Shown here piece by piece: positions 63,573-64,000 of a stretch of 64,000 nt of DNA (positions within the stretch are counted from its first letter, which is position 1; each line of letters opens with the position of its first letter). This DNA comes from Methanobacterium sp. UBA44 (GTDB taxonomy: Archaea; Methanobacteriota; Methanobacteria; Methanobacteriales; Methanobacteriaceae): contig DACV01000007.1 of NCBI GenBank assembly GCA_002494885.1, positions 140,990 through 204,989 on the forward strand, in the 5' to 3' direction. The notes below the pieces were generated by a model. It had not been told where the DNA came from. It ran no database searches and worked only from the letters and a program-made list of their open reading frames with translations. A program made the translations under genes and the position numbers.

Positions 63573-64000
63573 CTATTTTGCTTCCATAATATAATCTGAA
63601 TCTATTATTGAATTTGGCACAATTTTCATATTATTGCTTATTGACCTTGAAGCTCTTACTACACTATTTTTTCCAATCTCCACAAGGCTCCCAGTCACAA
63701 CACCTGTTTCTATAATAGAATTTTTCTGAATCAAACATTTAGTATCTACTATACACCCCTTCAAAAACGCATTATCTTCAATTACGCTATTTGAAAGAAG
63801 TACAGCGGCATCAATATTCACATCTTTCCCAATGGATACATTATTACCAATTACGCTTCCCTTTGAAATTTTACTTCCTTTATCAATTGTACAATTATTT
63901 CCAATAACTACAGGGCCTTCTATTCGTGCTTTTTTATCTATGGAAACGTTTTCTCCAACCCATATATTTCCTATTTTTCCAATGCTTTCTTCCATCTTAT
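63573..64000 (-). CDS. Sugar nucleotidyltransferase, C-terminal beta-helix part (5' end outside window)
   Basis: The visible 140-odd residues are hexapeptide repeats of a left-handed beta-helix (NIWVGENVSI, GPVVIGNNCTI, KGSVIGNNVSI, ENAF-type strands and so on). The frame stays open at the right edge beyond the ATG at 63995. The start of such genes normally codes for an NTP-transferase domain, so the real start probably lies outside. The family (GlmU-like, or mannose-1-phosphate guanylyltransferase-like) would activate the sugar made by the neighbouring phosphohexomutase. Confidence 0.7.
   Translation of the reverse strand, partial: KMEESIGKIGNIWVGENVSIDKKARIEGPVVIGNNCTIDKGSKISKGSVIGNNVSIGKDVNIDAAVLLSNSVIEDNAFLKGCIVDTKCLIQKNSIIETGVVTGSLVEIGKNSVVRASRSISNNMKIVPNSIIDSDYIMEAK

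Overview
The window looks like chromosomal DNA of a methanogenic archaeon of the order Methanobacteriales, most likely Methanobacterium. The sequence is AT-rich and genes use archaeal TATA boxes and GGAGGTGA-type Shine-Dalgarno (SD) sites. It carries an archaeal histone, ribosomal protein eS17, archaeal GHMP-type shikimate kinase, CofH (coenzyme F420), MfnD and MfnF (methanofuran), beta-RFAP synthase (methanopterin), a YLRT-type homoaconitase small subunit (coenzyme B), CarS and tetraether synthase (archaeal lipids), and an exported peptidoglycan-binding-like protein suited to a pseudomurein wall.

Layout. 1-3.4 kb: minus-strand operon aroK-aroQ-rps17e-lysC-dapA (window edge cuts dapA). 3.6-12.1 kb: plus-strand housekeeping genes sppA, a small thioredoxin, cbiD, a GT4 glycosyltransferase, moaC, a Hel308-like helicase and two UPF0305 paralogues, with small membrane proteins between. 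12.4-15.4 kb: a long gene-poor stretch, an exported PG-binding/transglutaminase-like protein, a complete RNase III gene, a tandem hairpin array and an EamA transporter remnant. 16.2-25.6 kb: a defence island, transcribed leftward as hsdR, an AAA ATPase behind four palindromes spaced exactly 46 bp, a 750-residue PD-(D/E)XK-type protein, hsdS and hsdM. 25.7-34.7 kb: HEAT protein, EFR1 flavodoxin/ferredoxin, a coiled-coil protein, DUF2098, PRC-barrel, a multi-PAS histidine kinase, DUF5518-like membrane proteins and a site-2 protease with CBS domains. 34.9-43.2 kb: elp3, deoC, a cyclophilin-like protein, cofH, histone, rubrerythrin, split glutamate synthase subunits and a divergent CARF-like regulator. 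43.3-53.7 kb: small conserved proteins, a DUF2953/GerW pair, tRNA-Val and tRNA-Phe, a methylthiotransferase, pcm, an HVO_0476-type protein, hacB, mptG, tes, carS and a response regulator. 54.0-64 kb: a degraded tandem copy of an M14-like secreted protein, mfnF, mfnD, wecC, wecB, a DUF460 protein, a divergent glmM-like mutase and the C-terminal part of a left-handed beta-helix nucleotidyltransferase.

How the genes fit together. The left end serves lysine and aromatic amino-acid synthesis. The right end makes UDP-ManNAcA-type sugar precursors (hexapeptide nucleotidyltransferase, phosphohexomutase, WecB, WecC) next to methanofuran assembly (MfnD, MfnF). Tes and CarS face each other and act in the same lipid pathway.

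Most notable signals: (1) the R-ATPase-nuclease-S-M restriction island with its 46-bp-periodic operator-like array; (2) a family of tandem hairpins with recurrent 5-nt loops (CATAG/CTATG, CGAAG) at 14.9, 46.4 and 57.7 kb, two of which share an identical 28-bp block; (3) three or four genes whose only SD-supported start is a near-cognate codon (ATT, ATA, CTG); (4) a complete bacterial-type RNase III. All functions come from reading the translated sequence; no database search was run.
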